Assembly (NCBI RefSeq): GCF_965363235.1
Contig: NC_134840.1
Span: forward strand, 60,320,793 to 60,384,792
Reading direction: 5' to 3'
From: Mytilus galloprovincialis
Taxonomy: Eukaryota > Mollusca > Bivalvia > Mytilida > Mytilidae
Length of the DNA: 64,000 nt
The position numbers were made by a program, and so were the translations under genes. The notes under the pieces are model-generated. The model saw only the letters and a program-made list of their open reading frames with translations. It searched no databases and was not told the origin of the DNA. Positions 10,250 to 22,303 of the stretch are shown here, in pieces. Within the stretch, counting starts at the first letter, position 1. Every line of letters starts with the position of its first letter.

Positions 10250-12090
10250 TTCTTATGAGCTTAGTTTTAATTCCTCACATATAGACTAATTTAGTCAAAA
10301 CACGAATGGAAATCTGTTGTTTTATGAGTGCTTAACTTGGAGTTCTTTTATCATTTCTACCGTTCCATCAGTTCTATACATAATATGTATATTTGTCGAT
10401 ATCAATATGCTTGTCTTTCATAATTCAGCTTCATTATATAAGTTTACAGTCAAGCTGACTGTATATTTCTCTGGTTGCAATTTCGCTTAATGCCCTGTTC
10501 AGATGCATAGTCGTTGAAATCCGATTACACCTTTGTGTAATTCGTTTCTGTACTTTGAAAGTTTTACGTCTTAAACTTCCAATATGTTTTGGTTCCTCCG
10601 AGCCATGCACGAAATCCCGTTGCTTTGCCATCCTACACGAAGCTACGAATTTGCTCATGTTCAATCATAAATATTTGACTGATGTGTTTAGTATTATGCC
10701 TTTCCCATTCCTCAAAGCAGTGTATTGACATATAAATATAAATCTTACCTCTGTGTGATATAACTCCTATAAAGGATGAACTTTTACATAAAGCTTGGTG
10801 GAGGTTTATGTGTTTGTCTGTGATCTTGTCAGGATAATTTCTATCGTTTCCAGGATACCTGCCGTTATGCTGTTTACAAATCGATACTGAAAACAACATT
10901 AGAAGCATCTATCAAATGTAGAAAAGTGATCTTTTGGTCTAGAGTAGACATGATATTTAATTAGTTACATTTTCATTTGTAATTCTCACCCAGGGGAGGG
11001 TTCTTTTGTCATTTTGTTTACATCATCAATAAACAGTACGGGGGAATAGTACAAATGGAATTGGTTTTTAAAAACATGATAAATCTCCAGAAAATGTCGC
11101 TCTCTTCCTAATTACTAGACTGATATTTTATATATTGGTTATTTTAAAAGCAAACGGCAATTCATACTATATATCCATTATACATTTCGCTTAGATACAG
11201 GTTTTATCCGTTGACATTTATACGTTTGTTTTTGTGGAATTTTAGATTCCTGGAACGCTACCATAAACAGTGCAATTATAAATTACTTTCTTGTGTCACA
11301 AGATTGAACAAGCAGCCATCATTCAATTAATATACATCTATCATTGGTCATATAATATCTACTGTCACTGTATCAATATATTCAAAAACAAAAGATTTTA
11401 ATGACAAATTTAATGATAATTTCAATTTAACAAAATATTTGATTTAAATGGAATTATATCGATATGATAGGTAGTAAAAGGAAACAGATTTTCAAACTCC
11501 CATATGCCGAACGACTATTTATCAAGTCTATACATGTACACTCCCAGAGATCGGACCACTTACCCCACTCTAAAGAAGACTGTACTTTTTGTTGATGTGT
11601 TTAAGATGTTACTGCCTTGTCTCCCATTTTGGATATTCTCCCCCAGACGGTATAAACTTTCAGTGTTAACAAATATGTTTTTCTTCAGGTGACTAGGATG
11701 TTAAACTGACTAACTTTATGTTTAAGTATTATTGATTATTGAATTCCATCATTTACTATTTATACTGAAGGTGATGTGAGTCAGGTGATTTTTTAATCAT
11801 ACTAATGTCGTGTCCTTTGTAATATTGATGATTATGTGGGAAACAATCGGAATATTCCGCAATTTTCTTTTCATTTTAACTACTATTTTTTAATATATTG
11901 AATTATTGAGTGCAGTTCGTCCATCCAGAGACATACATGTGTATATATGTCTCTGGTCCATCGACAAAACGTTTGGGAACGGTGTTGGGTTATATTCTCA
12001 ATTTCAGTCCGTATGCACCAAAAGTACATGATTAGTTTGTAAAACTATTCTTAAAAAGTTAAGGGCCACTCTTGCTGAATGTTTTAATAT
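10250..12090. other. No gene seen; AT-rich intergenic DNA
   Basis: Only short open frames without family features. The one recognisable structure is an 11-bp perfect hairpin CCAGAGACATA / TATGTCTCTGG at about 11931-11960, flanked on both sides by 'TCCAT'. Confidence 0.4.
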
Positions 12091-12099
12091 ATACCAAAG

Positions 12100-12260
12100 A
12101 TAAAGAAGGGAATGTGGTATGATTGCCATTTTAACCAATGAGAAATCTATCAATTAGAAAGATCAAATATGTGAACTATTACAGATATGATTACCGTACA
12201 GCCTTCAACTATAAGCCAAACCAATGCAGTATAGTATAGACTATAATAAAGACCTCGGGG
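12100..12260 (+). repeat. Mussel SINE-like repeat A, degenerate copy
   Basis: Has 'GAATGTGGTATGATTGCCA', 'ACCGTACAGCCTTCAACTAT' and 'ACCTCGGGGTGACC' in the family order, with many substitutions. Confidence 0.5.
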
Positions 12261-12362
12261 TGACCTAAACAATAAACAATTATACACAACAACAAAAAAA
12301 CGGAACGAATTGAAGAAAAATATATTATGGCAGACAATTATAAGAAATAACGATAACCAGGG

Positions 12363-12600
12363 TTTTTACTAACATGAGCAACACGACGGGTGCTTACCCT
12401 TCTGGAGCACATGAGATCACCCTCATTTATTGGTGAGGTTTGTGTTGCTTATAGTTTTTTTTTTCTATGTTGTGTTTTGAGTACTATTGTTTGTCTGTTT
12501 ATCTTTTTCTTTGGTTAGACTTGGCGCTGTCAGTTTCGATTTGTGAGTTTGAATGTCCCTCTCTCGGTCCCTCTGGTATATCTTTCGTCCCTCTTCTATA
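12363..12600 (+). repeat. Mussel repeat B (5' block 'AGCAACACGACGGGTGC')
   Basis: The run from 'AGCAACACGACGGGTGC' through 'GGAGCACATGAGATCACC' to 'GAGTTTGAATGTCCCTC' reappears in reverse complement at about 40,195-40,475. The two copies define a dispersed family of at least 240 bp. No coding capacity is conserved. Confidence 0.65.
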
Positions 12601-13585
12601 GACACTGGTGAAATAATACAAGACGAGAACAAATTGATAAGATTAAATTGGAATGCGAATACAAAAAACTAAAAGACCAAAGACACATTTAAGTACCGAT
12701 CATCTTAGAGTAAATGCAGGTGCTGATGTCTAGCCCAAAGTATGGTTTCAACTAAATTAATAAATGGTTCCTATATATATATATATAGTAAGACTAAAAT
12801 ATCGTGTTGCTAATATTCCTTAGAGTTTAAAAAAATCCAAATGTTTATATTGGTATTTTTTTCTAAACGAGTGCATTTGTCTGCCAAACTAATCTTTAGT
12901 TACTGATTTAGAATCCTTGTCAATTATACATTGCACATTTCAACATATTGTATATTTATAGGAATATGAATATTATCCGGATTAAGATTTTCTTAATTTT
13001 GTTTAACAACGTTGGTGGTTGTTGAACTTATCGTGTCATATATATCTCTAAACAGACATGGCACTTGTATTCAATAACAAATCACTGTATACTATAAGCA
13101 TTCTTTTCACCGTGCTGTGCATCAACAGGCTTCGGTTTTAATTGTCTTAATTTTAGTTTTAAATTAAAAGTACTGTAACTCGTTAACTTGTTCTATATAA
13201 TTCGTTCAGCGCAAGAGATATCTAAGAAAGGTGTTTATATCACGTCTTCGATAATAAAATTGTTGCACCCCAAGAAGGAAAAGTCTGCAACACGGTCTAA
13301 ATAATGATAAAACCGACTGCTATGAAGCAGCTTGAATTACGTCTGTTTGAAATTTATATTAGATCGAATGTTGAAACACTTCGTATGTTTTGTTTTGAAT
13401 ATGAATGAATTTGGATATGAGCATACACATAGAAGTTAGACAGCATCCTAATAATACTATAAATCAGAAAAATACCATAAGAGTTCAATATAAGGTACTT
13501 GATACAGAAATACGATATGGTATGATTGTCAATGAGACTAACCTCCACCAGAGACCAACATGAAGTAAAAGTTAGCAACTATAGA

Positions 13586-15035
13586 ATAGAATAGAATAGA
13601 ATAGAATATTTTTATTTCCCAAATAACAGGGCCCATAAAGGGCATAAAATCAGATACAATTGATTTACATAATTGGTAACAACAACAATAGAGGCATATA
13701 CATATATATTTGGAATATAAGCATTGGTCAGAATCAAGCTAAAAACCACATACATTGTATATATTGTGAATAAAAGAATAATAAAATTGCATTATACATG
13801 TATATGTATTTATTCTCAAATTATTTACTTGACTTATAGTGTCAGTGTTCATACCTGATCTCCTTAATTCAAAACAGTCACAAATATAACAGCCCAGTTT
13901 TTCCATAAGAGTAACATTTTCTTGGGTCAACAGCCATAAAAATTTAGAAGATTGATTTAAATTTATAAAATTACAACAATTGTTAGAAATGTCTTTAAAA
14001 AAATCGTCCCTTTGAATATCATAAAGAGGGCATTCTAATAAGAAATGAAGCTCATCTTCAACTTTACCAAGTGAGCAATTAGAACAAAGACGCTGAGATC
14101 TTTCTATATGCTTTTTTGAATATCTGTCTGTCTCAATTTTTAAAGAGTGAGCACTTATTCTTAATTTACAAATTGACTGTCTTTTTTTGAAGTCCTGCAA
14201 TTCTAAATATTTTTCTTTTTTAAAACAATTTTTTATAGAAAAATAAGTACCAAGCTTCCCTTTTTGGGAGTTAATTGTTTGATACTTAAGTTTATTCCAA
14301 AATGTGAAATAACTTTTACATAGTTTATTTTTAACATACTGACATAAAGAACCAATTGATTGGTCAAAATTTGGTAATTCAATCTCTCTCTGAATATAAT
14401 CTATACTAGAATACCATGTATTTACATTAGAGCTATGTAACTGTTTACAGCATATAAATGCATCAAATTGTAATCCTTCTTTCAACTGTTCCAGTCTATG
14501 ACAATATTTTAACATTGATAAAATTATAGTAAAATACATAGGAAATCTACCAAGCTCTGACATTACAGCAATATTACTTGACGTTCTGTTTACACCAAGA
14601 ATATATTTCATAAATTTGGTATGAGCTTTTTCAGAAGAATCCTGACCAAAGACTTTTTCTAATATACAATCATTATCTTTTTTACAAGCAGCTGAATCCG
14701 TTCTAAACATTCCCCATATTTCACTGCCATATAATAGTATGGGTTTAATTGTATGATCATAAAGATGTAAAAAAGTGGCAATACTAGGGTTAGATGATGA
14801 CAAGCATCTCTGTAGCTTAAAACAAGCTTTTAAAGATTTGTTGTATAATTCATCTTTACACTGCTTAAATATACCACTAGGAGTAAATGTGATTCCAAGA
14901 TATCTATATAATTTTGCACTTTCAATCTCTTTACCTCCAAAATGTAAACAACATTTTAAAAAATTTCCTGGCTTGTTAAAAATTATACTTTTTGTCTTTT
15001 TTAAATTTACATCAAAACACATATATAAAAAAGCG
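13586..15035 (-). mobile_element. 5'-truncated non-LTR (LINE) retrotransposon
   Basis: Minus-strand element whose 3' end carries a pentanucleotide tail, (TTCTA)n read on its own strand, at 13583-13608. Only the distal part of the reverse transcriptase ORF remains. The element sits inside a split copy of mussel repeat A: the left part is at about 13505-13584, the right part from about 15040. Both flanks contain CAACTATAG (13576-13584 and 15071-15079), which could be the target duplication, although the right flank overlaps the left by more than that. This suggests a once-active LINE that integrated after incomplete reverse transcription. Confidence 0.8.
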
Positions 15036-15073
15036 CCCATGAAACAACTCTCCACAAAATATGGTACGTCCAA
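13739..15073 (-). pseudogene. LINE reverse transcriptase, C-terminal portion
   Basis: A 444-codon frame. Typical distal non-LTR RT signatures appear in order: DVNLKKTKSIIFNK (after the catalytic palm), YRYLGITFTPSG, and LLYGSEIWG (connector/thumb). Near the C-terminus lies a zf-RVT-like motif C-x2-C-x9-H-x4-C (CSNC...HFLLEC). The FADD catalytic box and the N-terminal endonuclease are absent because the element is 5'-truncated. The first 13 or so residues (MDVPYFVESCFMG) are encoded by flanking repeat DNA, so the nominal start is accidental. The frame is intact over this part, so insertion is probably fairly recent. CR1/Jockey-type placement is possible but not established. Confidence 0.85.
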
Positions 15074-15130
15074 CTATAGTGGTCACCCTATGGCCTTCAA
15101 GAATGAGCAAAACACATACCACAGAGCCAG
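15040..15130 (+). repeat. Right half of repeat A split by the LINE
   Basis: 'CAACTCTCCACAAAATATGG', 'CAACTATAGTGGTCACCC' and 'GGCCTTCAAGAATGAGCAAA' follow the block order of repeat A. They continue the fragment at 13505-13584 on the other side of the LINE. Confidence 0.6.
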
Positions 15131-15179
15131 ACATGGCATATGTAATAAAATGCAAGTACTGAAATTGCATTGAAATCTC

Positions 15180-16836
15180 GCATATGTAAGGGAAAAAAAA
15201 CTAAATTCTATATTTTCTAACCAAAATATTGGTTGAAAAATAGTAAAATTTAAATCAATGTATTTAAACTTACGAAAATAGCGTAAAATATTCTATATGG
15301 TATCAATACATATCATCTATACCTTTATTATAAGGTTCAGTGAGAATTATTTAATGGATGACTTTAATGGTATTTTAATTGAAGGATGTAAGTGGTTATC
15401 ACAAAACTAGATTTTAGGGCACCGTTAAACGATTATTTTACATAAACTACAATTTATGTATTACGGTAAAATAACCAATTGTAAACAAGCTTGTATATCT
15501 ATAGATCATAAACAGTTACATGACATTGTGTTTTTCAAAGGTAAGGTCAGTGCACATGGGGTAAGATGACCTACTGTTGTCATTTTATAAATCCACCCAA
15601 AAAACAAATGGTAAAAGCATTCTTCTGTTGGTATCTATTTTATATTATAGACGTAAACAATTAATGTATATTTGATGGATGTTAAAACTGAAATAATATA
15701 TCATAGTAAGCTGCGATTCTACCGTCGATATTTACCGTCATTACTCACACCCCTACAATTAATTACACTCCTCTTATAAAGGCAAACGTTTAAAGATAAA
15801 AAATAGAGGTGTTGAGGTATTTTTCCTTAAAAAATTGTTAGAACATTTTTTTTTATCTAGCATTGCCTTTATTATATGGGGAGAAATGTAATAAATCCAC
15901 TTTTGTATTTCTTATTTCAATGATATTACAACAGTGTGTACACGTATATCATATAAGTTCTATACAAATTTGAAACATAGTTCTTTAGAAGATCTTATTT
16001 TATGTATTACTATGGCAATGCATATTTCTAGATTTTCTGGATGAGGTAGGTAGGGAAACCCTCAATAAAAGTTTTGGGACCTTAGTGTAAAAAGGCAATT
16101 CAAAGATGTCTGCAACAGTGATAATATTGACAAGCCAAGTATATTGATCATAAATGGATTTAATTTACTCATATTTTTTTCTGGAAATAAAAAAAAATTG
16201 TTATGAATAATCACGAATAAGATATTGTTAGATCCTTGTGAGCTAAGTGCAGACTCTTGTACATGATCTGTAATTCAACTTAATCCAGTTTACTTATTAC
16301 AGTTTTGCGAGGGTGAGATGGGAAATGATAATAGTTGTTTATTGGTGTTTATTTACTCTGAATAGTGAAATTATGTAAATGTCTAGAATTTATACTGCTG
16401 GGAAATGAGGACAATTATAGGCCTGTGTCTTTCTGTTTTAATTTTATCTAAGTTGAAAATCATTATCATCTGTGTTAGCTGTTTAAAATTAAGCTTGCAT
16501 TAAAAGGGAGACAATTCTAATTAGAAGCAGACAATTTTCGTTCTTCGTAAAATGAATTATTATCCCCCTTAAAAAAACAAATGAAACCTCTTTATACTAA
16601 ATCCATTGGATGTTGGATGTATACTGATTGATATTTTAGTCTTAGATTCACGATTTGTTTTATTTAATTGCTATTGGCTTTTAACTTATTGTCAGTACCT
16701 GCTTGTACTCGCAGATCTGTACCTATATATAGTGTCTTTTTGTTGTGAGAAGTATAAGTACCAGTATACGTCAATTTGTGTTTTTGTTAGATGTATTTCT
16801 GTTTTGTACCTGATGAGTTCTTTTCAACTGATTTTT
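15180..16836. other. No gene seen
   Basis: AT-rich DNA with short, unconvincing frames. The 16,600-16,830 part (blocks 'GCAGATCTGTACCT' and 'GAAGTATAAGTACCAGTA') looks like a dispersed repeat flank, but I cannot define its limits. Confidence 0.35.
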
Positions 16837-17759
16837 AACCGGATTTTTGTGACAAAAATGTCGGTTATTGATTTGGGGATGTACGGCGGGCGGGCGGGCG
16901 GGCGGGCGGGCGGCAATCAAATGTTGTCCGTGCATTAACTCATGAACCGTTCAACCAAAGCTTTTAAAATTTTAATATGTTATTCCTGACAACTATACGA
17001 AGGTCAAGTTCAATAATGGCGATTTTGACTTCTACCGTTCAGGAGTTATGGTTCTTCAAAGATTGAAAAATGGAGTTGTCCGTGCATTTACGCATGAACT
17101 GTTCTACCAAAGCTTCCCAAATTTTAATATGTTGTTACTAATGAAAGAATGGAGGTCAAGTTCAATAATGACGAATTTGACTTTTACCGTTCAGGAGTTA
17201 TGGTTCTTGAAAGATTGAAAAATGGAGTTTCCAGTCGTGTCCGTGCATTTATGCATGAACTGTTCTACCAAAGCTTCCGAAATTTTAATATGCTGTTACT
17301 GATGACAAAATGGAGGTCAAGTTCAATAATGACGATTTTGACTTTTACCGTTCAGGAGTTATGGTTCTTGAAGGATTGAAAAATGGTTTTTCCCGTCGTG
17401 TCCGTGCATTTTCTCATGAACCATTCAACCAAAGCTTTTGAAATTTTAATATGTTGTTACTGATGACAAAATAGAGGTCAAGTTCAATAATGACGATTTT
17501 GACTTTTACCGTTCAGGAGTTATGGTTCTTGAAAGATCGTAAAATGGCGTTTCCATTCAGGTTGTTGCATTTACTCATGAACCATTCAATCTAAGCTTTT
17601 CAAATTTTAATATGTTGATACTGATGACAAAATGGAGGTCAAATTTGATATTGACGATTTTCACTTTCACCATTCATCAGTAATGGTTCTTGTGATATTG
17701 CCAGGACACAAATAAATGTTAAAAAATCCGGTTTGCTGTCGTTGTGACAGCCTCTTGTT
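16837..17759 (+). mobile_element. Helentron-like non-autonomous element (HINE), family 1, copy 1
   Basis: Starts AACCGGATTTTTGTGACA after a T-run, carries a (GGCG)n microsatellite at about 16887-16912, then tandem units marked by 'AGGAGTTATGGTTCTT' at 17041, 17193, 17354 and 17515 (spacing 152, 161, 161). It ends with a 6-bp stem hairpin GCTGTC-GTTGT-GACAGC followed by CTCTTGTT. About 160-bp tandem cores plus a subterminal 3' hairpin are the layout described for bivalve 'pearl' elements, later classed as Helentron-associated elements. The inverted second copy at 54428-55178 fixes both ends. Non-coding; it would need a Helentron Rep-helicase in trans. Confidence 0.75.
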
Positions 17760-17811
17760 TATAGTTTGTTCAGTTTTATGTTGTATCATTTCACCACTGT
17801 CCCATGTAATT

Positions 17812-17919
17812 AATAGTTATCCCATAAGGACGCGGTGTGTCAGTGTAAGATCATCCCGATGGCCGGAGGCCAGAGGGTGATCTAACACTGACACACCAAG
17901 TCCGAATGGGATAACTATT
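17812..17919. repeat. Long imperfect hairpin
   Basis: 'AATAGTTATCCCAT..GGAC..GGTGTGTCAGTGT' on the left pairs with 'AACACTGACACACC..GTCC..ATGGGATAACTATT' on the right around a short GC-rich loop ('GATGGCCGGAGGCC'). It abuts the TIR element that starts at 17920 and may be part of it. Confidence 0.7.
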
Positions 17920-18594
17920 TTACATCCCAGCTGTTTTAGATTAGACGAAAAAACATTTACAATTCATAAAATCTAGTTGAGAACGCCGCACAACCATTAT
18001 TATATACTTTATATATTACTATATGATGTATACCCTTTATGACCCCCTAACACGATGAGTAGATATCAAACAATGTCAACTCGCCCCACTGGCCAATCGG
18101 CCCACACTATATCGCCACTTTATGAAAAAATCGCCCCACTCTTGTAACCGACTCGCCCAACTTTTAAAAAGTGTAAAATCAAATTGAACAATCAGACTGA
18201 CAACTCATTTATTTTACGAAAAGGGTTTAAACCCCACTGAGTAAAGGTCTGCCAACTTGCCCCAGTTATAAAAATATCTTGCTTCCTTTAAATATGTTAA
18301 ATTTTTGATAGTTCGTATCCAGTCGTCCTGGTGAAGTGGTATGTGTCGTGGCTTGATATGCTAAAGGTCTTGAGTTCGAATCCCAGCATATACACTGGAT
18401 TTTTTCTGCGTGAATTTTGATAGATAGTCTTCTCCGTATAATTAATTATAAGTTTTATACTGGATTTGACATTCCCGCCAAATTGTTACAGAACAAAGGA
18501 AAGCATGCATAACAAAGACACTTAAACTGGGGTGATCTGGTAGGGGTGATCCGGCTCAGATCACCCCTGTTAGAACAAAGGAGCTGGGATGTAA
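17920..18594. mobile_element. Short TIR element (MITE-like) with tRNA-like segment
   Basis: Ends are exact 13-bp inverted repeats: TTACATCCCAGCT (17920-17932) and AGCTGGGATGTAA (18582-18594). A further inner repeat, 'GGGGTGATC' against 'GATCACCCC', sits near the right end. There is no coding frame. It contains a tRNA-like A box/B box pair. No clear target duplication was identified. Confidence 0.6.
18318..18400 (+). repeat. tRNA-like (SINE head or tRNA pseudogene)
   Basis: Has an A-box-like TGGTGAAGTGG and a B-box-like GAGTTCGAATCCC at roughly tRNA spacing, bracketed by TCCAGT and ACTGGA. The T-arm stem has a mismatch and the anticodon arm does not fold cleanly, so this is not a functional tRNA. 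Confidence 0.5.
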
Positions 18595-18595
18595 G

Positions 18596-18905
18596 GGGAG
18601 GGTTGGCGCCTTCAAATTCGGTTAACCCCGCCACATTCTGCCTGTCCCAAGTAAGCAGCTAGTAATTCAGTGGTTGTCGTGTGTTAATTGCTGTAAATCA
18701 TATTTGTTTTTCGTTCATTATTTTGTTCACAAATCATGCCTTTAGTTTTCTAGTTTGAATTGTTTTACGTTTCATCACATGGCCTTTTATAGCGGACTGT
18801 TATGTGGTATGAGTTTTACTCATGTTGAAGGCCGTACGGGAACCTATATTATTTTTTTATTTCTGTTTCATTTGGTCTCTTGTTGCATGAGAGTATCCAT
18901 TCTGA
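18596..18905 (-). repeat. Mussel SINE-like repeat A, reverse orientation
   Basis: Carries 'AACCCCGCCACATTCTGCC', 'TTCAGTGGTTGTCGTGTG', 'GGCCTTTTATAGCGGACTG' and 'GAAGGCCGTACGGGAACC', the reverse-complement block order of the family. Confidence 0.7.
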
Positions 18906-18914
18906 CTTATAATA

Positions 18915-19036
18915 ACCAGAGGTCTGTTTCACAAAAAAAACTTACGACTAAGATTGGTCTTAAGTCATGAACAAATCAGTATACTTACGATCAATCTTAG
19001 TCGTAAGTTTTTTTTTGTGAAATCGCCCCCTGGTAA
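18915..19036. mobile_element. Small MITE with about 30-bp TIRs
   Basis: The left arm at 18927-18956, ending 'CTTACGACTAAGATTG', is matched by the right arm at 18992-19023, starting 'CAATCTTAGTCGTAAG', with poly-A/poly-T tracts inside the arms. The outer ends ACCAGAGG / CCCTGGT also pair. Non-coding fold-back element. Confidence 0.75.
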
Positions 19037-19039
19037 TGA

Positions 19040-20520
19040 TATAGTTGTCGGTCTATTATATATGAACCAGATCTGTGTCGTATATCTATGGTATGCTTTA
19101 TTTCAAGTTCATGATTTCAACATGGTCACCACAATTGAATTATTTAGTGACAGGACATCATCTTTAGATCAGGACATACAATTAAATAAAATCCTAAAAT
19201 TTTAAGCCTTTTATCGTGAATATGAAAAAGCAGAATTAACACATGGTTGGTTCCTCGTGGAATGGCATTATGCCGCACTGTCTTTACAAGTCCAACAAAG
19301 TTGATACTAATAGACATACATCTGCTTTTTGTGTGCAGTTGTATAGGGAGGAATACGGTTGCTATAAATTAATAGGAAAAAAAATGTCTAGTTGGCCTTT
19401 TTCTGACTGACTTTTAGGTTTGACCGTCAGCTTTTTTTTATATCTGAAGTATGAGACAAACTCTACCTTGTAATTATATTGTTGAAACCTATCGTGAAAT
19501 TAAGATGATTTACTTCAAAACTTTTCATTTATTTAAAAAAAATGTAAACAAAATGTTATTCAGTCCTAGAAACTACTTTTTTTGCATATTTTGTACTACA
19601 TTATCAAAAATCATCGACGGACAGAATGCATTTGTAGCTTAAAGGCAAAACATAGTTACTTCCCGATTGAATTGGGTTTTGAATGATTCAGAATCAAATA
19701 AATTTAGATAAAATTTGCCCCATATAATTCTTAATTCTTTAAAAGTGTTACTGCTTCTTTTGACTTATAGCCTACCCGAACCAGAACACATAGTAGCATC
19801 AATTCTAGACAGAACAGTCTTACCACACTTGCAAGTTAACCTTATTATAGGGTACAATTTTTGACGGATGTGTTTAGTAATTAGTTCATTTGGATTTATT
19901 AATGCTATGTCATATAAAATAAAACTGAATAAATTAAAAGCAAGTTACCTTCAACGATTCGTCGCCTTGTTTGACCATAACTCAAATTCAGATGTCAGAT
20001 TCAAATTTACCGGTGCGCAGCCGTGTTGTATCTATGTTATATATACATTTGACTGACCCATGACGGCAATGAAGATTCAAATAGTTGCAGAGTATAATGT
20101 AATTTTAAAGAATATGTGAAACATATAAAAGGTTTATTATCATATGGAACTCGAATGTCATTTTTGCATTCAGAATTCTTAGGCAAATTAATCCTTTTAC
20201 CGAATAATTTATCTTCTTTTATTTTTATTTCCGCAAAATTCCTTAAATGTTGTCAACCGTAAAATACTTCCGTAAACCATCAATTTGATATATTATTAAC
20301 AAGGACACATATAAAATCTATCTCTGAAAACATCAATATTTTTTCTTAATTGACTGTATTTTCGGTTAAAATAATAATTAATTGCATGATAAAAAATGAT
20401 TTCGGCATTTGGAGATTGTTTTCATTCTTTCATTTCATTCATTCGATACTAATAATACCATTTGGATGTGCACTGATTTTATTTTACTGATTCATGCGTT
20501 AATCTGGGAACCATATGAAT
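19040..20520. other. No gene seen
   Basis: AT-rich intergenic DNA without a recognised gene or repeat; the open frames are short and unremarkable. Confidence 0.35.
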
Positions 20521-20539
20521 GGTTTATATACTAGTTGAA

Positions 20540-20715
20540 ATTGGCTTTCGTTTGAAATGTTTTACATTTGTCATTTTGGGGCCTTTTATAATTGACTGTG
20601 CGGTATGGGCGTTGCTCATTGTTGAAGACCGTACGGTGACCCTTTTTGTTTTAATCCTCGTCCTTTGATTTCTAGTGGATATTACTGTTGTCTCATTGGC
20701 AATCAAAGCACCTCT
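20540..20715 (-). repeat. Mussel SINE-like repeat A, reverse orientation
   Basis: Blocks 'GGGGCCTTTTATAATTGACTG', 'CTCATTGTTGAAGACCGTAC' and 'TGTCTCATTGGCAATCAAAG' are present in order. It is immediately followed by the family 2 HINE-like element. Confidence 0.7.
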
Positions 20716-20720
20716 CCTTT

Positions 20721-21801
20721 TTGTCGAGCCTGCAACTTTTGTTGCAGAAAGCTCCACATAGGGATAGCGATCCGGCGGCGGCGTAAGCTAACTTCTTAAA
20801 AGCTTGATATTTTATAAGGTGGAAGACCTAGATGCTTCATACTTTGTTTATGGATGTCTCATCATACGAACTTTCCGTCAGTCACATGTCCAATGTCCTT
20901 GACCTCATTTTCATGGTTCAGTGACTACTTGAAAAAAAGTTAACATTTTTTGTAATGTTAAATTATCTCTTATTATAAGTAATAGGATAACTATATTTGG
21001 TATTTGCGTACCTTGCAAGGTCCTCATGCCTGTCAGACAGTTTTCACTTTACCTGGACCTCATTTTATGAAACAGTGAACAAGGTTCAGTTTTGGTGGTC
21101 AAGTCCATATCTCAGATACTATAAGCAATAGGTCTTGTATATTCGGTGTATGGAAGGATGGTATTAAAGGTGTACATGTTTATCTGGCAGGTGTCATCTG
21201 ACCTTGACCTCATTTTCATAGTTCAGGAGTTATGGTTAAGTTTTTGTGTTTTGGTCTGTTTTTCTTATACTATATGCAATAGGTCTACTATATTTGGTGT
21301 ATGGAATGATTGTAAGGTGTACATGTCTAGCTGACAGGTGTCATCTGACCTTGACCTTATTTTCATGGTTCAGTGGTCAAAGTTAAATTTTTGAATATTG
21401 GTCTATTTTTTTCTAATATTATATGCAAAAGGTCAATTATATTTGGTGTATGGAAATATTTTATGATCTATATGTCAGTCACGCAGGTTTTATTTGACCT
21501 TGACCTCATTTTCATGGTTCATTGCACAGTGTTAGTATTTGTGTTTTGGTCTGTTTTTTTTTAATTTATAAGCAATATGTCAAGTATATATTTTGTATGG
21601 AAGAATGGTAGCTGTACATGTCTGCCTCTTGGCATGGTTCATCTGACCTTGACCTCTTTTTCATGGTTCATCGATCTATATTAAGTTTTCTTAGTTTATG
21701 TTGAGTTTATGTGACAGTTGTGATAAAGCTTTATATTGACTATCAACATAATATCAATGATTAGTAAAGAAGGTGAGACATTTTAGCGTGTGCACTCTTG
21801 T
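20721..21801 (+). mobile_element. HINE-like element, family 2, copy A
   Basis: Opens with a strong palindrome, CTGCAAC-TTTT-GTTGCAG nested in GTCGAGC...GCTCCAC, then 'GATCCGGCGGCGGCG'. The core holds degenerate tandem units of about 160 bp marked by 'TGACCTTGACCTCATTTTCA'. It closes with GCGTGTGCACTCTTGTT. Further copies lie at 36425-37479 and, inverted, at 59162-60244. Non-coding. Confidence 0.75.
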
Positions 21802-22154
21802 TTTAGAGAAGAACATGTAATGTTAGCATATTTTACATGTCTGAATTTAGAGATGGAATACATAACTATGAATGTACATAAAATTTAATTTTAATGCCAT
21901 CAGTTTTATACAAAAATTAAATATAGATCATATTTATGAATTACAATACACGTTAAATCGATGTTCTTTTTACCATTGCTTATGCGTTTAAATATTTCTT
22001 CCCCAAAATTGCACTATCAATATTTACATTCATCTGTTGTTCATGTCCTTTTTTTGCACATAAATGTCTGTTTAGCATTCAGTAAATTGTCAATGTGTTC
22101 AAGTAAAATGTATCAATGCCCGAGATAATATGATTTTACTATTATGTCCCCTTC

Positions 22155-22303
22155 TTATATTGTGTCGTAGTCTCCTTTTTCTTTGCATCTCCTGCCAATA
22201 GCATAAGCCACTAGAACTATGACTATCAGTCCACCAAGTGCAGAACCAACAGCGATGGGAATATCGGAACTTGTTTCAACATCTGAGGAACATTCCGATA
22301 TAC
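22155..22303 (-). CDS. LAMP: LAMP exon 9: membrane span and sorting tail
   Basis: Acceptor GGTTGTAG before 22303, stop TAA at 22157-22155. Encodes GISECSSDVETSSD, the hydrophobic span and the 12-residue tail ending YDTI. This is the most diagnostic piece of the gene. The open frame upstream of 22303 is intron and not part of the protein. Confidence 0.95.

Noticed and set aside
14775..15173. 132-codon plus-strand frame
   Set aside because: Antisense to the LINE RT and flanking repeat A.
18318..18400. Functional tRNA gene
   Set aside because: Boxes A and B are present but the T-stem is mismatched and the cloverleaf does not close; SINE or pseudogene origin is more likely.
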